Source of the DNA: Candidatus Eiseniibacteriota bacterium
GTDB taxonomy: Bacteria; Orphanbacterota; Orphanbacteria; Orphanbacterales; Orphanbacteraceae
DNA: 42,067 nt
NCBI GenBank assembly: GCA_024276995.1
Contig: JAJRWB010000027.1
Span: 1-42,067, forward strand
Reading direction: 5' to 3'
Below the pieces are notes generated by a model. It worked only from the letters and a program-made list of their open reading frames with translations, ran no database searches and was not told the origin of the DNA. This document shows, piece after piece, positions 7,449 through 16,920 of this stretch. The first letter of the stretch is position 1. The number at the start of each line of letters is the position of its first letter. The translations under genes were made by a program, and so were the position numbers.

Positions 7449-8542
7449 GCCGCCGGAAGCTCGACGACCTCCGCTCCGAGATCCGCGATGTCGACGACAC
7501 GATCCTCCGGCTCGCCCGGAAACGGATCGATCTGGCGAAAAAGATCGGCCTGTGGAAACTCCGACACGGCATACCGGTCCGCGATTTCGAAACCGAACGG
7601 GAAGTGCTCGCCCTCACCGCCGAGCGTTGCCGGAAGCATGGTCTCGACGAGACGCTCGGCAGGGAGATCACCCGCGCGCTTATCGGCGGCGCCGTGAAGA
7701 TCCAGGAGGAGTTGAGGGAACGGCGCTACGAAGGATCGAGGAGGAGAATTTCGATTGTCGGCGGCGCGGGAAAGATGGGCCGGTGGCTCGCCGGTTATCT
7801 CTACTCCCGGGGCCACCGCGTGACGACATACGACACCGCCGGCGCGGTGAAGGGATTTCATCATACGCGGTCGCTCGAAGGGGCGGTGAAGCGCGCGGAC
7901 ATCATCGTTCTTTCCGTGCCCCTTCACGCCGCCGCGAAAACGTACCGGCGCGTGGTAAGCCTGGAGCCCGCCGGCACGATCGTCGACTTGTTCAGCCTGA
8001 AGACACCCGTACTCGGGGAGATCGCCCGCGCCCTCGGCCGGGGGATCCGCGTAACGAGTATCCATCCTCTTTTCGGCCCCGACGTCTACCTCCTCTCCGA
8101 CAGGATTCTTCTCCTTTGCTCGTGCGGCGATACGGAGGCGGACGGCAAGGTGGCCGACCTGTTCAGCGGCACGAGCCTGGAGACGGTCGCCGTGCCCGTG
8201 GAGGAGCATGACCGGGCGATGGGAATCGTTCTCGGCCTGAGCCACGCGGTGAACATCATCTTAACCGAGGCGCTCACCCGGAGCGGACTGAACAGCGGCG
8301 AGTTGAGGAAGGTGGCGACCACGACCTACCTGAAGCAGTCGCGCACCGCTTCACAGGTGGCGGGCGAGAACCCGAGGCTCTACTACGACATCCAGCACCT
8401 CAACCGGTATTCGCCGGAAGTGTTCGAGCTTTTCCGTGAATCGTTCGAGGCGTTCCGCGCCGCCGCCACGGCGTCGCACCCGGGCGCCTTCGTAGCGATG
8501 ATGAAACGGGGGCTCTCGTTCTTCGAAGACGAAGAGGAATAG
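7445..8542 (+). CDS. tyrA: Bifunctional chorismate mutase / prephenate dehydrogenase
   Basis: The 365-residue protein starts with an AroQ-type chorismate mutase helix (LDDLRSEIRDVDDTILRLA, about residues 5-23, with RKRIDLAKKIGLWK following). A NAD-binding dehydrogenase domain begins near residue 100 (ISIVGGAGKMGRWLAGYL). SIHPLFGPDVYLLSD carries the conserved histidine of the dehydrogenase. Together the domains convert chorismate to prephenate and then to 4-hydroxyphenylpyruvate. The arrangement matches the T-protein of enteric bacteria. The GTG start at 7445 lies in a GTGA overlap with hisC, so the two are probably co-translated. A short GC-rich inverted repeat follows the stop (about 8548-8564) but lacks a T-run. 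Confidence 0.9.
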   Translation: MSRRKLDDLRSEIRDVDDTILRLARKRIDLAKKIGLWKLRHGIPVRDFETEREVLALTAERCRKHGLDETLGREITRALIGGAVKIQEELRERRYEGSRRRISIVGGAGKMGRWLAGYLYSRGHRVTTYDTAGAVKGFHHTRSLEGAVKRADIIVLSVPLHAAAKTYRRVVSLEPAGTIVDLFSLKTPVLGEIARALGRGIRVTSIHPLFGPDVYLLSDRILLLCSCGDTEADGKVADLFSGTSLETVAVPVEEHDRAMGIVLGLSHAVNIILTEALTRSGLNSGELRKVATTTYLKQSRTASQVAGENPRLYYDIQHLNRYSPEVFELFRESFEAFRAAATASHPGAFVAMMKRGLSFFEDEEE

Positions 8543-8573
8543 GAGCGGCCCCGGAGAGGGCCGGCGAAACACC

Positions 8574-9587
8574 TCAGTCGATGGTCACCCTCTCGCCGCC
8601 GCTGGCGAGCGACCTTTGAGCCGCCGCCAGTGCTTTCACCACCCGCAGTCCGTTCTCTCCATCGGTGAGAGGTCTTTTCCCCTAGCGCACGCAATCGATG
8701 AAGTGAGCGCACTCGAGTCGGAGCGGTTCGGTATTCGCGATTTTCGGCGAGAGTATATCCCCGGCACGAAGCTTCACCTGGTAGTCGGTGATCCCCCCCT
8801 CCTCGAAGAGGGTGCTCTCGAGACCCCGGTCATATATTTTCAGCCTCTGCTCGCTGTCGAGGTCGTCGTACACCGCCATCTTCTTCTCGCCCACAGCGGT
8901 GACGCGCCGCACCTTGGACGGATCGAGCCAGCTGACGTGCACGTGGGCCGCGACGCCTGAGGGATACTCGAAGTAGAGGAACACGACGTCCTCGATGCCC
9001 GGTTTGATGAACGATTCGCCCACGGCACGCACCGCCATGGGGGATTCCCCCGTAATATAGTTGACGATCGAAACATCGTGGGGCGCGAGATTCCACATCG
9101 CGTTGATGCCGGGCCGGAAGATTCCGAGGTTCACCCGCGTGGAATAGATGTAGAGGATCTTTCCGAAATCCTCCCTGCCGGTGATTTCCCTCAGTCGCCG
9201 CACGGCAGGGTTGTACTCGAAGGTATGGCCCACCATGAGGGTACGTTTCCTCTTCGCGGCGAGTTCGACGAGACGCGCCCCCTCGTCCGGGTCGAGGGTG
9301 AGCGGTTTCTCGACGAGAACGTGCTTCCCCGCCTCGAGGGCTTGTCGGGCGATGGCGTAATGGCTCTCCGCCGACGTGACGATCACAACCGCGTCGACCG
9401 ACGTGTCGGCGATGATGTCGGCTCCCTCGACGAGAGGTCGGATCGTGGGAAAGCGTCTCACCACGGCAGCCGTTTTTTTCTCGTCCCGGTCGGCGACGGC
9501 GACGAGTTCGACACCGTCGGTTCCGGCGAGATTCCGCACGAGATTCGGTCCCCAGTACCCCACACCGATCACACCGACTCTGACCAC
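8574..9587 (-). pseudogene. Gfo/Idh/MocA oxidoreductase interrupted by an in-frame TAG
   Basis: Codons 1-301 encode an NAD(P)-dependent sugar or cyclitol oxidoreductase: the GVIGVGYWGPNLVRNL Rossmann motif near the N-terminus, the signature EKPLTLD, and a C-terminal domain with LAPHDVSIVNY. An in-frame TAG at 8684-8682 then stops translation after HFIDCVR. Beyond it the same frame continues for 35 codons to TGA at 8574, encoding GKRPLTDGENGLRVVKALAA and a normal family C-terminus ending GGERVTID. Family members read CVRTGKRPLTDG-like sequence across this point, so a single residue codon has become TAG. Third-position bias is normal on both sides. It may be a sequencing error, a recent nonsense mutation or readthrough. 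ATG at 9587 is the start. Confidence 0.8.
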
Positions 9588-9736
9588 GACGCCCTCCTTC
9601 CGGTATCTCCTCGAACGCCCGGGCAGGAGTATAGCACGACGACGCGAAACTCCTCCAGATCACCCGCCCCTTGACGAAAAGTGATGGTAGTGAGAGATTT
9701 CCGAAGTCGCCGCCCCCCGTTCACGGGAGCCGTTCA

Positions 9737-10588
9737 TTGCGCCTCGCTCTTCGTCTGTGCGTCGTGACCTTCGCCCTGATCCTCCTCTACGGGATGGTGA
9801 TCGAGCCGAACCATGTCGTGGTGCGAACGGTGGAGATTCCGTCCGAGCCCCTGGCGCGCTTCTTCGACGATGCCGTGGTGGTTCACGTGAGCGACTTCCA
9901 GATGCGCCGCTTCGGCTGGAGGGAGCGGCGACTGCTCGAGTTGCTCAAGAAGATCGACCCCGACTACGTCTTCATCACCGGCGATTTCAGTCAGAAGAAC
10001 AGCCCGTATGGACCGGTGCTCGATCTCCTCGAGGCCGTTCCGGCGCGGGAGGGGATCTGGGGAGTTCTCGGCAACACCGACTACAATGGCCAGCGGGGAT
10101 ACTGCTCTCTCTGCCACGAGAAGGATGCCGCAGGAACCCTTCGCCGGAATGGTCCGATCCGAATGCTCCGCAATGAGACGATCCTTCTCGAAAGGAACGG
10201 GAAGAAGCTGAGCCTGACCGGAGTGGACGAGTACGACGGGCGGGATTGGAACAGCGGCGCGCCCGGACCGGCGGGCATCCTCCGCTCGCTTCCACGCGAC
10301 ATACCCGCACTCGTCCTCGGTCACACCCCTTTCTGCGCCGAGTTGGCCGAAAGAGACGGGGCGCTTCTCTACCTCGCCGGCGACACCCACGGCGGCCAAG
10401 TGGCGCTCCCCGACCCGATCCTCCAGAAGGTGCTTCCCGACAAGCACATGCAATACCGGACCGGACTATATTCCATCGGCTCCCTGTGGCTCCACGTCAA
10501 CCCGGGAATCGGCTGGAACGATATCCCGATCCGTATCGGCTGTCCGCCCGAGATCACCGTGCTTCGCTTTCCGGGAGAGTCGCCATGA
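9737..10588 (+). CDS. Membrane-anchored calcineurin-like metallophosphatase with altered motifs
   Basis: A membrane segment at residues 1-20 is followed by a metallophosphoesterase domain of the YaeI/YkuE/LpxG type, which acts on lipids or nucleotides at the membrane. Motifs in order are VHVSDFQ (usual DxH), ITGDFS, VLGNTDYNG (usual GNHD), VLGHTPF and LAGDTHGGQV (usual GHTHGGQ). Three metal-ligand positions therefore differ from consensus, so metal binding or activity may be changed. The start is TTG at 9737 behind GGGAG, which places the charged-plus-hydrophobic signal at the N-terminus; an upstream in-frame TTG at 9671 has no ribosome-binding site. The stop overlaps the next gene (ATGA). 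Confidence 0.75.
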   Translation: MRLALRLCVVTFALILLYGMVIEPNHVVVRTVEIPSEPLARFFDDAVVVHVSDFQMRRFGWRERRLLELLKKIDPDYVFITGDFSQKNSPYGPVLDLLEAVPAREGIWGVLGNTDYNGQRGYCSLCHEKDAAGTLRRNGPIRMLRNETILLERNGKKLSLTGVDEYDGRDWNSGAPGPAGILRSLPRDIPALVLGHTPFCAELAERDGALLYLAGDTHGGQVALPDPILQKVLPDKHMQYRTGLYSIGSLWLHVNPGIGWNDIPIRIGCPPEITVLRFPGESP

Positions 10589-11175
10589 TCTTCACGCCGG
10601 CGCCGCGCTCCCTCCTATTCCCTCCGAGATCGGGAGGCAAGGTGTGCGCGCTGCTAACGGCCCTTCTCCTCTTCGTCGTCTCGCTCTCGTGCTCCTCGAA
10701 GGAGCCGCCCACCGGGATTCTCTACGATTTCGAGAACGAGTCCGACCTCGACCGCCTCGTTTGGCGCTGCCGCGCGCGCTTTTCCCTTTCCCGGGAACAT
10801 GCCACGTCTCGAGAGCGCTCCCTCAAGTGCGAGTTCGGCCGCCTTCACTACCCCGGCGTGGCGTTCAACGACTTTCCCACAGACCTGACGGGCGCCCGGT
10901 CGCTATCGATCGATTTTTTCAACGACGCGTCGTTCCCCCTCGAACTGGTGGTGCGCATCGACGATATCGATTCGGGAGAGGAGTATGACAACCGGTACAA
11001 CGGGTCATTCACTCTCCGCCCGGGAAAAAACCGCGTGGTCATCGCCCTGAGCGACGTGCGTACCGGCCCGGCGAATCGGAGGCTCGACCTGTCGCGCATC
11101 TCCAGGTTTCTCCTTTTCCTGCATCGTCCGCCCGGGCCGTTCACCCTCTATGTCGACAGAATCGATCTGAAGTAG
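10585..11175 (+). CDS. Lipoprotein, beta-sandwich (carbohydrate-binding-like) domain
   Basis: The 196-residue product carries a signal peptide and lipobox near residues 30-36 (VSLSCSS). The mature part opens ILYDFENESDLDRLVWRC and later reads LSIDFFNDA, LRPGKNRVVIALSDV and LYVDRIDL. This pattern resembles CIA30/CBM-like jelly-roll domains that start from an E.D.D.L-type strand, but the identification is tentative. The ATG at 10585 overlaps the metallophosphatase stop by four bases, implying coupled expression. Function is unknown. Confidence 0.7.
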   Translation: MIFTPAPRSLLFPPRSGGKVCALLTALLLFVVSLSCSSKEPPTGILYDFENESDLDRLVWRCRARFSLSREHATSRERSLKCEFGRLHYPGVAFNDFPTDLTGARSLSIDFFNDASFPLELVVRIDDIDSGEEYDNRYNGSFTLRPGKNRVVIALSDVRTGPANRRLDLSRISRFLLFLHRPPGPFTLYVDRIDLK

Positions 11176-11225
11176 GATGGGCGAACGGGCCGTCCCACCG
11201 GGCGACGCGATCGCACCACCACGAG

Positions 11226-11256
11226 AAAAGGCCCGCCCCCACGAGGGGAGCGGGCC
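11226..11256 (-). terminator. Rho-independent terminator of groESL
   Basis: On the minus strand GGCCCGCTCCCC, loop TCGT and GGGGGCGGGCC form a strong GC-rich hairpin (11256-11230) followed by TTTT (11229-11226). It lies 27 bases after the groEL stop. The hairpin could also slow transcription arriving from the lipoprotein gene on the plus strand, although no T-run follows in that direction. Confidence 0.8.
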
Positions 11257-11282
11257 CGATCTATGGAGCGACTTCTTCGTTC

Positions 11283-12923
<1,641 letters not shown>

Positions 12924-12949
12924 CTATCCTTTCGTTGATCGTTTCGTGG

Positions 12950-13237
12950 TTATTCGATAACGCCGTAGACGTCGTCTTCACGAAGAATGATGTATTCCTT
13001 GTTCTCCAGCTTCAGGTCGGTGCCGGCATACGAGGAGAAAAGGATGCGGTCGCCCACGCTCAGCTGCACGGGAATCCGCTTTCCATCCTTGTCCTTCGCG
13101 CCCTCTCCCACGGCGATCACCTTCCCCTGGTTCGGCTTTTCTTTCGCCGTGTCGGGCAGGATGATGCCCCCTTCGGTCTTGTCTTCCGCCTCGAGGCGCT
13201 TCACCAGGATCCGGTCGTTCAGCGGTTTGATATTCAT
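12950..13237 (-). CDS. groES: Co-chaperonin GroES
   Basis: The product has 95 residues, typical for GroES: it begins MNIKPLNDRILVKRLEAEDK, contains the mobile loop (KTEGGIILPDTAKEKPNQG) and ends EYIILREDDVYGVIE. It forms the heptameric lid of the GroEL chamber in the cytoplasm. The start at 13237 is preceded by AAGGAG with eight bases of spacing. groEL follows after 32 bases on the same strand, so the two form the usual operon. No CIRCE element (TTAGCACTC-N9-GAGTGCTAA) was found upstream; a different hairpin with a nine-base loop lies in the leader region. Confidence 0.95.
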   Translation of the reverse strand: MNIKPLNDRILVKRLEAEDKTEGGIILPDTAKEKPNQGKVIAVGEGAKDKDGKRIPVQLSVGDRILFSSYAGTDLKLENKEYIILREDDVYGVIE

Positions 13238-13324
13238 CCCCTTGCTCCTTTCCTTACTCAGATCAGGGTATCGATTCCAATCGATCTCCGCAAAGAGCGG
13301 ACGATCGTGATTGCGGACGACGGC

Positions 13325-13349
13325 CGTGCCCGGCGAAAGGTCGGGCACG
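13325..13349 (-). promoter_or_regulatory. Inverted repeat in the groES leader region
   Basis: CGTGCCCG (13325-13332) and CGGGCACG (13342-13349) are exact inverted arms separated by nine bases. The spacing recalls the CIRCE operator of HrcA-controlled groESL operons, but the arm sequence is different. It lies 88 bases upstream of the groES start. It could be an operator or an RNA stem-loop in the leader; no clear sigma70 promoter was identified nearby to decide. Confidence 0.4.
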
Positions 13350-13470
13350 CACCGGAATTCACGCTCTTTGATAGCAAAGGGCGTACCATGGAAGCGGATT
13401 CTCCCTATTTGACTGATTTTGAAAGAATTAAGCCGATTGGCCGATTATCGGATCGTGATGGAGTCACGGC

Positions 13471-13498
13471 AAAAACTGCCAATCTGGCATATTGGCAG
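13471..13498 (-). terminator. Terminator of the second oxidoreductase gene
   Basis: On the minus strand CTGCCAAT, a seven-base loop (ATGCCAG) and ATTGGCAG form an eight-base-pair hairpin (13498-13476), followed immediately by TTTTT (13475-13471). It starts 15 bases after the oxidoreductase stop codon and separates that operon from groESL. Confidence 0.75.
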
Positions 13499-13512
13499 GC
13501 AGAGGTCCGCCG

Positions 13513-14487
13513 TTAGGATGGGGAAACGTCGAGCCAGGCGCCGCCACTCTGGCAGCACGCTTCGGCCACCGCTACGGCCGCGCGGCCGTCGGCGAGGGTG
13601 ATCGGGGGCTCGATCTCTCCCTGGCAGACGCGAAGAAAGTCGGTCATCGTCGGAACGAGGGTGCCCGGCACGTCGGGGAAGGGGAGGGGTTCGATCTTTC
13701 TCCCGCGCACCAGGCGGAGCGACGGCGGCGTACGGGAGAAGAGGATCGATCCTTTCTCCCCCGCCAGTTCGACCGTCTCGAACCGCGAGCTTCCCCAGCG
13801 CCCCATGCTGAGTGTGACCTGAACGTCCGAGTCCGTTCGAAGCACCGCGGCGTAACCGTCGTTCAGCTCGGTGCGCCGGACGAAAAGCGTGTCGCACCAG
13901 ACGCGGCGGACACGGCCCGCCACGAGATGGACGAGATCGAAATAATGTACCCCTGAATCGAGAAGGGCGCCGCCGTCGGCGAGCTTCGGGAGGTAAGCGC
14001 CCGAGGCGTCGTGGGTCCTGTCCTCCGAGCGGAGAAGAAAGGCGATCTGCCGGATCGGGCCGATCCGCGGGAGTGCGTCGAGAAGCCCGAGCACGGGGCC
14101 TTCGTACCGCGTGGTCTGCGCCACCATGACCGGAACATTACTCCTCGCGGCGGCGGCGGCGATCGCGTCGCACCCGCGAACATCGGGGGCGAGAGGTTTC
14201 TCGATGAGCACCGGCTTTCCCGCATCGAGAACCGCGCGAACGCCCTCGACATGATGATCGGAAGTGGAGACCACCACTACCGCGTCCACCGTGTCGTCCG
14301 CCGCGAGAGCCTCCGCGCTTTCGTGGTACGTCGCGCCCCACTCCGCCGCCTGCTCCCTCCCGGCTCGATGATTCCGCCGGCCGACCGCGACGAGCCGGCC
14401 GCCGACGATATCCCCGTTCACCAGGTGGCCGGCGTAGCGGACACCGTGTCGCCCGAGGCCGATCAGGCCGATGCCGAGCTCTTTCAT
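13513..14487 (-). CDS. Gfo/Idh/MocA-family oxidoreductase
   Basis: The 324-residue protein has the N-terminal dinucleotide-binding motif GIGLIGLGRHGVRYAGHLV, VVVVSTSDHHVEGVRAVLDAG, and the family signature VLIEKPLAPD. The second half carries LADGGALLDSGVHYFDLVHLVAG, which contains the catalytic-region histidine. Family members oxidise or reduce sugars, inositols or related alcohols with NAD(P); this substrate is unknown. The start at 14487 has GGGAGGG upstream and overlaps the stop of the preceding metallo-beta-lactamase gene (ATGA). Unlike the first oxidoreductase of this window (8574-9587), its frame is intact. Confidence 0.87.
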   Translation of the reverse strand: MKELGIGLIGLGRHGVRYAGHLVNGDIVGGRLVAVGRRNHRAGREQAAEWGATYHESAEALAADDTVDAVVVVSTSDHHVEGVRAVLDAGKPVLIEKPLAPDVRGCDAIAAAAARSNVPVMVAQTTRYEGPVLGLLDALPRIGPIRQIAFLLRSEDRTHDASGAYLPKLADGGALLDSGVHYFDLVHLVAGRVRRVWCDTLFVRRTELNDGYAAVLRTDSDVQVTLSMGRWGSSRFETVELAGEKGSILFSRTPPSLRLVRGRKIEPLPFPDVPGTLVPTMTDFLRVCQGEIEPPITLADGRAAVAVAEACCQSGGAWLDVSPS

Positions 14488-15254
14488 GTCGCCCTCCCCG
14501 ACTCGATCGACATGCCGTCGCGGCAGATGATCACTTCACCCTTGAATGAGCCGCCGCACTGGGCGACGATGTCGATGCCGTCCATCTCCGGGTTGAGATG
14601 GACGAGCGCCAGGCGGCGCACCGACGCTTCGGCGGCGATCGACGCCGCCCATTCGGGGGTGAGGTGGAACGGCTTTTGTGCGCCGTTCGGAAAGCTCGCT
14701 TCCGCAACGAGCAGATCGGCGCCCGCCGCCCGGCGGATCAGTTCGGCCGACAAGCCCGTGTCGCCGCTGTAGACCACTTTCGCCCCTCCCTCGTCGGTGA
14801 AGACGTATCCCACCGCGGCCACACCGTGCGCCACCGGAAAGGGCGAAATCGCAAGCTCGCCTATAACGAATTCTCCCCCTTCCCCCTCCTCCACGGAAAG
14901 GGTGAAAGCGTCGTGCTCCAGGTAGGGAGCATGGAGACGGGCCAGAGCTTCCACGTAATCCGCCGTTCCGGGCGGCCCGAAAAGCCGCAGTTCCCTGGGA
15001 CCTGTCTTCTTCGCCTCGTTTCTGAGCCGGAAGAGGAGGGGCAACAGGTCGGCGATGTGATCGGGGTGAAGGTGGGTGACCAGACAGGCGTCGAGAGTCT
15101 CCGGCGCCCTCCCCGCGCACAGAACGCCACGGAATGTGCCGCTTCCGCAATCGACCAGTACGGCCGCCTCACCGCAGCGAACGAGATGGCCCGGCGACGA
15201 TCGACCGGTGTTCGCCTTGTGGGTTCCGCTTCCGATAACAGTCCATGTGATCAA
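14484..15254 (-). CDS. Metallo-beta-lactamase-fold hydrolase (RNase Z-like)
   Basis: The 256-residue product shows the MBL-fold signature THLHPDHIADLLPLLF (HxHxDH), an earlier LVDCGSGTFRG strand, VVYSGDTGLSAELI with the bridging aspartate, and LALVHLNPE near the C-terminus. The layout is closest to RNase Z/ElaC-like and related phosphodiesterases, but specificity cannot be assigned. The likely start is TTG at 15254 behind GAGAGGGGAC; it gives an N-terminus (MITWTVIGSG) that matches the family. It is coupled (ATGA) to the oxidoreductase gene at 13513-14487. A TACAAT -10-like element at 15296-15291 could serve as promoter, but its -35 is weak. Confidence 0.82.
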   Translation of the reverse strand: MITWTVIGSGTHKANTGRSSPGHLVRCGEAAVLVDCGSGTFRGVLCAGRAPETLDACLVTHLHPDHIADLLPLLFRLRNEAKKTGPRELRLFGPPGTADYVEALARLHAPYLEHDAFTLSVEEGEGGEFVIGELAISPFPVAHGVAAVGYVFTDEGGAKVVYSGDTGLSAELIRRAAGADLLVAEASFPNGAQKPFHLTPEWAASIAAEASVRRLALVHLNPEMDGIDIVAQCGGSFKGEVIICRDGMSIESGRAT

Positions 15255-15557
15255 GTCGTCCCCTCTCTCCCGGGATGAAGCCCGGTGCGCATTGTAACCG
15301 ATTCCCCTCCCCTCCTCCAGCGGCCCGGGTAGGACCGGCGCCCCCTTGCGCACATTACTATTGTGGAAGATTCAAAGTTACACGAGGACACGCGAAAAAG
15401 CGTTGACTCACCGATTCACGGTCCTAGCTTCTGGATGGGGAGTCGGTCGGCCGGGCGTCTTCGGAGGAGATGCCGGCGGCGCCACGCCGGCCGAAATCCC
15501 CATACTCCCCGGCGGGCCTTGAACCGGAGTCGCCGGCCGGCTCCATGGAGGTGTGAG
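15255..15557. other. 303-bp divergent intergenic region
   Basis: This stretch separates the MBL hydrolase (minus) from the cytochrome gene (plus). It holds the candidate plus-strand promoter at 15403-15430 and a weak minus-strand -10 (TACAAT at 15296-15291). The remainder shows no gene with a start, ribosome-binding site or recognisable product. Confidence 0.6.
15403..15430 (+). promoter_or_regulatory. Candidate sigma70 promoter for the multiheme cytochrome
   Basis: TTGACT at 15403-15408 (five of six) and TAGCTT at 15425-15430 (weak -10) are 16 bases apart, upstream of the cytochrome start at 15558. The leader would be about 120 bases. Confidence 0.4.
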
Positions 15558-16616
15558 ATGGTGGTCGCGGAACAAAGACTCGGAGGAAGTTCTATCCTGC
15601 GACTCGGATCGATTCTTATCATTCTGGCGGCATTCCAGTTCCTGGGATGTTCCGACACGACAAACGTCGAAAACATCACGAATGTCGAAAATGTCTCCGG
15701 TTTCGACTGTGCCCACTGTCACGCAGACATCGAGGCTAAATGGAGCGGGAGTTCCCACGGAGATACGCAGGCCGACGTGGCGATGGAACTCGCCGAGGAG
15801 CGCTCCGGCGAAACACCGGAAGAGGTGCTCCACGGCGACGATCCGGAAAACTGCATCGCCTGTCACGGCGCGCTGGCCGTGACGGTCGGCGACTCGCTGA
15901 CGGAAGAGGAGGCGCTCGCCCACTTCTTCAGCACCGAGAACGGAGTGTTCACGGAAAACACGGAGGCTCTCGACACCGGGGAATGGTCGCACGTCGGCTG
16001 CGAGGTGTGCCACAACGTCCCCGAGCATCGTCCCTCCACCGCCCCCGTCCTCTCGATCTTCGACTCTCCCACCGCGGAATACGCGGCCGTGTCGGGGGCG
16101 AGCGAACTGTGCGGCCAGTGCCACGGCTCGCTTCGCTTCGACACCGACCACCAGACGTACGACCAATGGAAGAGCAGCCTGCACTCCGCCACCCAGAAGG
16201 ACGTTGCGGACAGCCTCGCGGCGGGATACGCCGGTCAGACTCCCTACGATGTGCTCCACGGGGAGAATCCGGCGGACTGCATCGCCTGCCACGGCCCCAC
16301 GTCGATCCTGGCGAACGGGGGAATGACGGAAGAGGAGGCGCTAGGCTACTTCTTCACCACCGAGGGCGGGAAGTTCACCGCCAACACGACGGTGGCGCAT
16401 ACCGACGAGTGGCCGAATGTCGCTTGCAATGCCTGCCATGATCAGCACGCCCCCGGACCGCTCCCTTCGTTCTTCAACTCCACCACCGGAGAGTTCGAGG
16501 CCATGGCGAGCGGCGAGGCGCTGTGCGCCAACTGCCACGACAGGAGTTTCTCCGATCCCGATCATCCCTTGATGTCCGGAAAGGGAAAAGGAGGGGCGAA
16601 GGCCTGCGGGCGGTAG
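15558..16616 (+). CDS. Lipoprotein multiheme c-type cytochrome with seven CXXCH motifs
   Basis: The 352-residue protein has a signal peptide with a lipobox (FQFLGCSD near residue 30) and seven CXXCH haem-attachment motifs: CAHCH, CIACH, CEVCH, CGQCH, CIACH, CNACH and CANCH. Two tandem modules of about 140 residues repeat the pattern VLHG-[DE]-[DN]-P-x-[ND]-CIACHG, then TEEEAL, then FTxNT, then a C-x-x-CH, so the gene arose by internal duplication. It would sit on the membrane and pass electrons in the envelope, for example to a terminal reductase; no catalytic domain is visible. ATG at 15558 follows GGAGGTG. A strong terminator follows the stop, so it is probably expressed alone. Confidence 0.88.
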   Translation: MVVAEQRLGGSSILRLGSILIILAAFQFLGCSDTTNVENITNVENVSGFDCAHCHADIEAKWSGSSHGDTQADVAMELAEERSGETPEEVLHGDDPENCIACHGALAVTVGDSLTEEEALAHFFSTENGVFTENTEALDTGEWSHVGCEVCHNVPEHRPSTAPVLSIFDSPTAEYAAVSGASELCGQCHGSLRFDTDHQTYDQWKSSLHSATQKDVADSLAAGYAGQTPYDVLHGENPADCIACHGPTSILANGGMTEEEALGYFFTTEGGKFTANTTVAHTDEWPNVACNACHDQHAPGPLPSFFNSTTGEFEAMASGEALCANCHDRSFSDPDHPLMSGKGKGGAKACGR

Positions 16617-16655
16617 CGACCGGTCGCTCCGGCGGGACAAAGATCGATCGGAAGG

Positions 16656-16692
16656 GCGGCCGTCTCCACCGGAGGGGACGGCCGCGGCTTTT
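16656..16692 (+). terminator. Rho-independent terminator after the cytochrome gene
   Basis: GCGGCCGTC (16656-16664) pairs with GACGGCCGC (16677-16685) across a 12-base loop, followed by GGC and TTTT (16689-16692). It lies 40 bases after the cytochrome stop. Confidence 0.8.
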
Positions 16693-16731
16693 CCCGCATG
16701 GTTGCCGTTTCACGTTTTCACCTGTAGAATC

Positions 16732-16920
16732 ATGCGGGCCGATACCGCACCTTTTCGCGAGGAGTTCTCCTTGGCCGACGGGAAAGAGGTTCCATCCGGG
16801 TACCAAGAACTCTCGGAGCTTCTCGACCGGAACGAACTCGACGGCGCGCCGTGGAAAGACACGTGGCCATGCCTCTCGCTCGGCTTCTTTCATCGGCTGA
16901 TCCCGGTCCGGGCGGCATGA
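16732..16920 (+). CDS. Small hypothetical protein coupled to the RF2-like gene
   Basis: The frame encodes 62 residues, MRADTAPFREEFSLADGKEV at the start and LGFFHRLIPVRAA at the end. Third positions are about 73 percent G/C, compatible with coding. Its TGA overlaps the first ATG of the RF2-like gene (ATGA, 16917-16920). It lies in the same frame as the distal half of that gene, with the middle part one frame away, so the whole region 16732-17820 could be one disrupted gene. No family was recognised and no strong ribosome-binding site precedes it. Confidence 0.4.
   Translation: MRADTAPFREEFSLADGKEVPSGYQELSELLDRNELDGAPWKDTWPCLSLGFFHRLIPVRAA

Noticed and set aside
8682-8684. Pyrrolysine insertion at the TAG
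   Set aside because: No pylT, pylS or other pyl gene is in the window, the protein family does not use pyrrolysine, and TAG also ends ordinary genes here.
13476-13498. TGGCAT...TTGGCA considered as a sigma54 promoter
   Set aside because: The -12 element does not match, and the sequence is better explained as a hairpin followed by a T-run (terminator).
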